From: Bodo saltans
Lineage: Eukaryota; Euglenozoa; Kinetoplastea; Eubodonida; Bodonidae
Assembly (NCBI GenBank): GCA_001460835.1
Contig: CYKH01001744.1
Span: 1 to 46,516, forward strand
Reading direction: 5' to 3'
Length of the DNA: 46,516 nucleotides
In this document: in pieces, positions 45,069 to 46,516 of the stretch
Position numbering within the stretch: position 1 is the first letter of the stretch
Layout: the number at the start of each line of letters is the position of its first letter
Position numbers and translations under genes: made by a program
The notes under the pieces: generated by a model
Databases searched by the model: none
What the model saw: only the letters and a program-made list of their open reading frames with translations
Told to the model about the DNA's origin: nothing

Positions 45069-46516
45069 GAGGTTCTCGTAGCACGCATTCTCAAAACGAA
45101 CGGATGTACTCCCTTATCGATAGCGTCCCCTCCATCGCCCAGCAGTATGTGGTCACAGCCGATCGCGTTGTGGTCGATGCTGTCCCGTTGGCTGGCGGGT
45201 TTGGTGATGACGTTCTTTACCCTGGCGTGCTGAAGACGACTGGCATGCCGGACTGTGCTGTCCTTTTCAGGCGCTATTTTGGAACCCATGCGGCTGCCAT
45301 CACACGCCATGAAGTTGCCCTGCTGCTCCGTGTTGCTCACAAGAACGTACTCGGCGTCGTTGGTCTTGTAGATGTCAGCCCCCACGAGTCCTACGTGCTG
45401 CTGGAGGGGAACAGCAGCAGCTCCAACCTCCAGACACTGGCGACAGGCCTTCGCGCTCGGTTGGGCACAGTGGCCTTCTGCCGCCAAGCGGTGCAGTGGA
45501 CATTGGATGTAGCCGCAGGACTGGCGCACATGCACTCCAACAACATTTTTCACTTCAACATCCACGCCTCAAGCATCATTGTATGTGGCGGCACTGCCAA
45601 AATCAACGCCTCGGGCGTCGCTCAGAGGCTAGCTCTATTGGATATCGCCTCTCCGGAAGCACTGCAACTCACTCCGAGCTCTGATGTCTTTGGCATCGGT
45701 TGTGTGTTATGTGAACTGCTAACTGGGAGCGCGCCGTGGGGCAAGAGCACCGGCATTGCGCTGCTTCGTCCTCACGGTGGTCCTGACGTGATGGGCTTGC
45801 CTTGGGCCGACAGCTCAATTCCAATCGTCAAGACGTTAGTGAAGCAACTGCTGCATGCCGATTCGCGCCATCGCGGAACTCTTGTTGAAATTATACCTGA
45901 GCTACAAAACCTGCTCGATACCGTGATAAAAGTCGCAGAACCACCGCAACCAACGCTTTCCATGGGCCTCTGCTCATTGGCACCGGGGTGGTTAGACGCT
46001 GTGGATCCACAGCCGTCCCTTTTGGATGCATTATTGTGCCTCATTGGGTGCCCGCTGCCAGTAGATCGCACAGATTTAGCGGCCCACCACGCAGATTTGA
46101 ATTCTCCAAAACTTGCGGCTTGGTATCATTACGCTGCGGACACTATCACAAAATCAATCCCTCACTTTACAGTTGGCTCTCAGCAATGGGAAGATGCGTG
46201 CGCGATCATGTTATACACATGCGAGTCTCCCATCTGCTACATGATCAACGGGATGCTATCCCAACGGGGGCGTGTGCAGAGTGCCTTGAAGCACATCACG
46301 CCTATGGCGCGGCGACTGTTTGACGCCGTGCGCCGACTTGGCACGCCCTACACCAGCGAAGCTTTCCGCGTGGTGTACGCTGACAACAAACTTCTGCAGC
46401 AACCGCATTCGGATTACAAAACTCACTTCGCCGTTGGAAGGCCAGTGAATTTCTACCAATTTGCAAGTTTCACAACGGACATGGAACGGATCCAGTCGTT
46501 CACTGACCAACAAAGG
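45056..46516 (+). CDS. pseudokinase-like domain fused to an ADP-ribosyltransferase-like domain (3' partial)
   Basis: The frame is open from the ATG at 45056 to the window end (487 codons, no stop), so the gene is incomplete. Residues about 44-290 follow the protein kinase fold: LAGGFGDDVLYPGVLK for the glycine loop, RHEVALLLRVAHKNVLGVVG for helix C (E86), VQWTLDVAAGLAHMHSNNI, SPEALQLTPSSDVFGIGCVL and LCELLTGSAPWG. The catalytic HRD is HFN (166-168), the DFG site reads NASG (184-187), and no normal beta-3 AxK is seen, so phosphotransfer is unlikely. Residues about 355-487 resemble mono-ADP-ribosyltransferases: CAIMLYTCESPICYMINGML, then FRVVYADN (438 in place of the YRG arginine), then HFAVGRPVNFYQFASFTTD, compare the gFtStS motif. 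The E-x-E site lies beyond the window. The start may be the ATG at 45104. Confidence 0.7.
   Translation, partial: MSSEGGSRSTHSQNERMYSLIDSVPSIAQQYVVTADRVVVDAVPLAGGFGDDVLYPGVLKTTGMPDCAVLFRRYFGTHAAAITRHEVALLLRVAHKNVLGVVGLVDVSPHESYVLLEGNSSSSNLQTLATGLRARLGTVAFCRQAVQWTLDVAAGLAHMHSNNIFHFNIHASSIIVCGGTAKINASGVAQRLALLDIASPEALQLTPSSDVFGIGCVLCELLTGSAPWGKSTGIALLRPHGGPDVMGLPWADSSIPIVKTLVKQLLHADSRHRGTLVEIIPELQNLLDTVIKVAEPPQPTLSMGLCSLAPGWLDAVDPQPSLLDALLCLIGCPLPVDRTDLAAHHADLNSPKLAAWYHYAADTITKSIPHFTVGSQQWEDACAIMLYTCESPICYMINGMLSQRGRVQSALKHITPMARRLFDAVRRLGTPYTSEAFRVVYADNKLLQQPHSDYKTHFAVGRPVNFYQFASFTTDMERIQSFTDQQR

Noticed and set aside
1-46516. tRNA, rRNA, snoRNA and transposon signals
   Set aside because: No cloverleaf with conserved A and B boxes, no rRNA-like conserved stretch and no reverse transcriptase or transposase motif was recognised by eye. 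A covariance-model scan would be needed to exclude small RNAs.

Overview
The window looks like nuclear DNA of a kinetoplastid protist, most likely a free-living bodonid of the Bodo saltans type. Every convincing gene lies on the + strand, none needs an intron, and genes are separated by short T/C-rich spacers. Most spacers end in a polypyrimidine tract followed by an AG just upstream of an ATG, as expected for spliced-leader trans-splicing of a polycistronic unit. The glyoxalase I closely resembles trypanosomatid enzymes. Proteins carry many Q, N, S and G homopolymeric stretches. The species is inferred, not proven.

Layout: 1-141 possible 3' end of an upstream gene. 570-4324 a large Q/S-rich coiled-coil protein in three overlapping frames. 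4967-5386 glyoxalase I. 5933-8065 Sec12/PREB-like WD40 membrane protein. 8328-12284 large secreted-repeat plus multi-pass membrane protein. 12787-13395 ankyrin protein. 13604-16618 ASNSD1-type asparagine synthetase-like protein with an inserted domain resembling LOTUS/OST-HTH. 16882-19181 a duplicated 5' gene region next to a 974-base assembly gap (17593-18566). 19402-21609 ankyrin repeats fused to a divergent N-myristoyltransferase-like domain. 21941-26221 a probable mitochondrial protein with repeated dsRBD-like modules. 26505-31995 a type I surface protein broken by one frame shift. 32428-41805 phosphatidylinositol 4-kinase III alpha. 41970-42986 PAQR-family receptor. 43138-44910 leucine-rich repeat protein. 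45056-46516 a protein kinase-like (probably pseudokinase) domain followed by an ADP-ribosyltransferase-like domain, running off the window end.

The genes do not form one pathway, as is usual for kinetoplastid gene clusters. Themes are ER/lipid membrane biology (Sec12-like, PI4K, PAQR), the cell surface (two large membrane proteins) and trypanothione-linked detoxification (glyoxalase). The most interesting signals are three unexpected domain combinations: ASNSD1 with LOTUS-like, ankyrin with NMT-like, and pseudokinase with ART-like. A duplicated, splice-damaged 5' gene end beside the gap is also notable. No tRNA, rRNA, transposon or CRISPR array was recognised.
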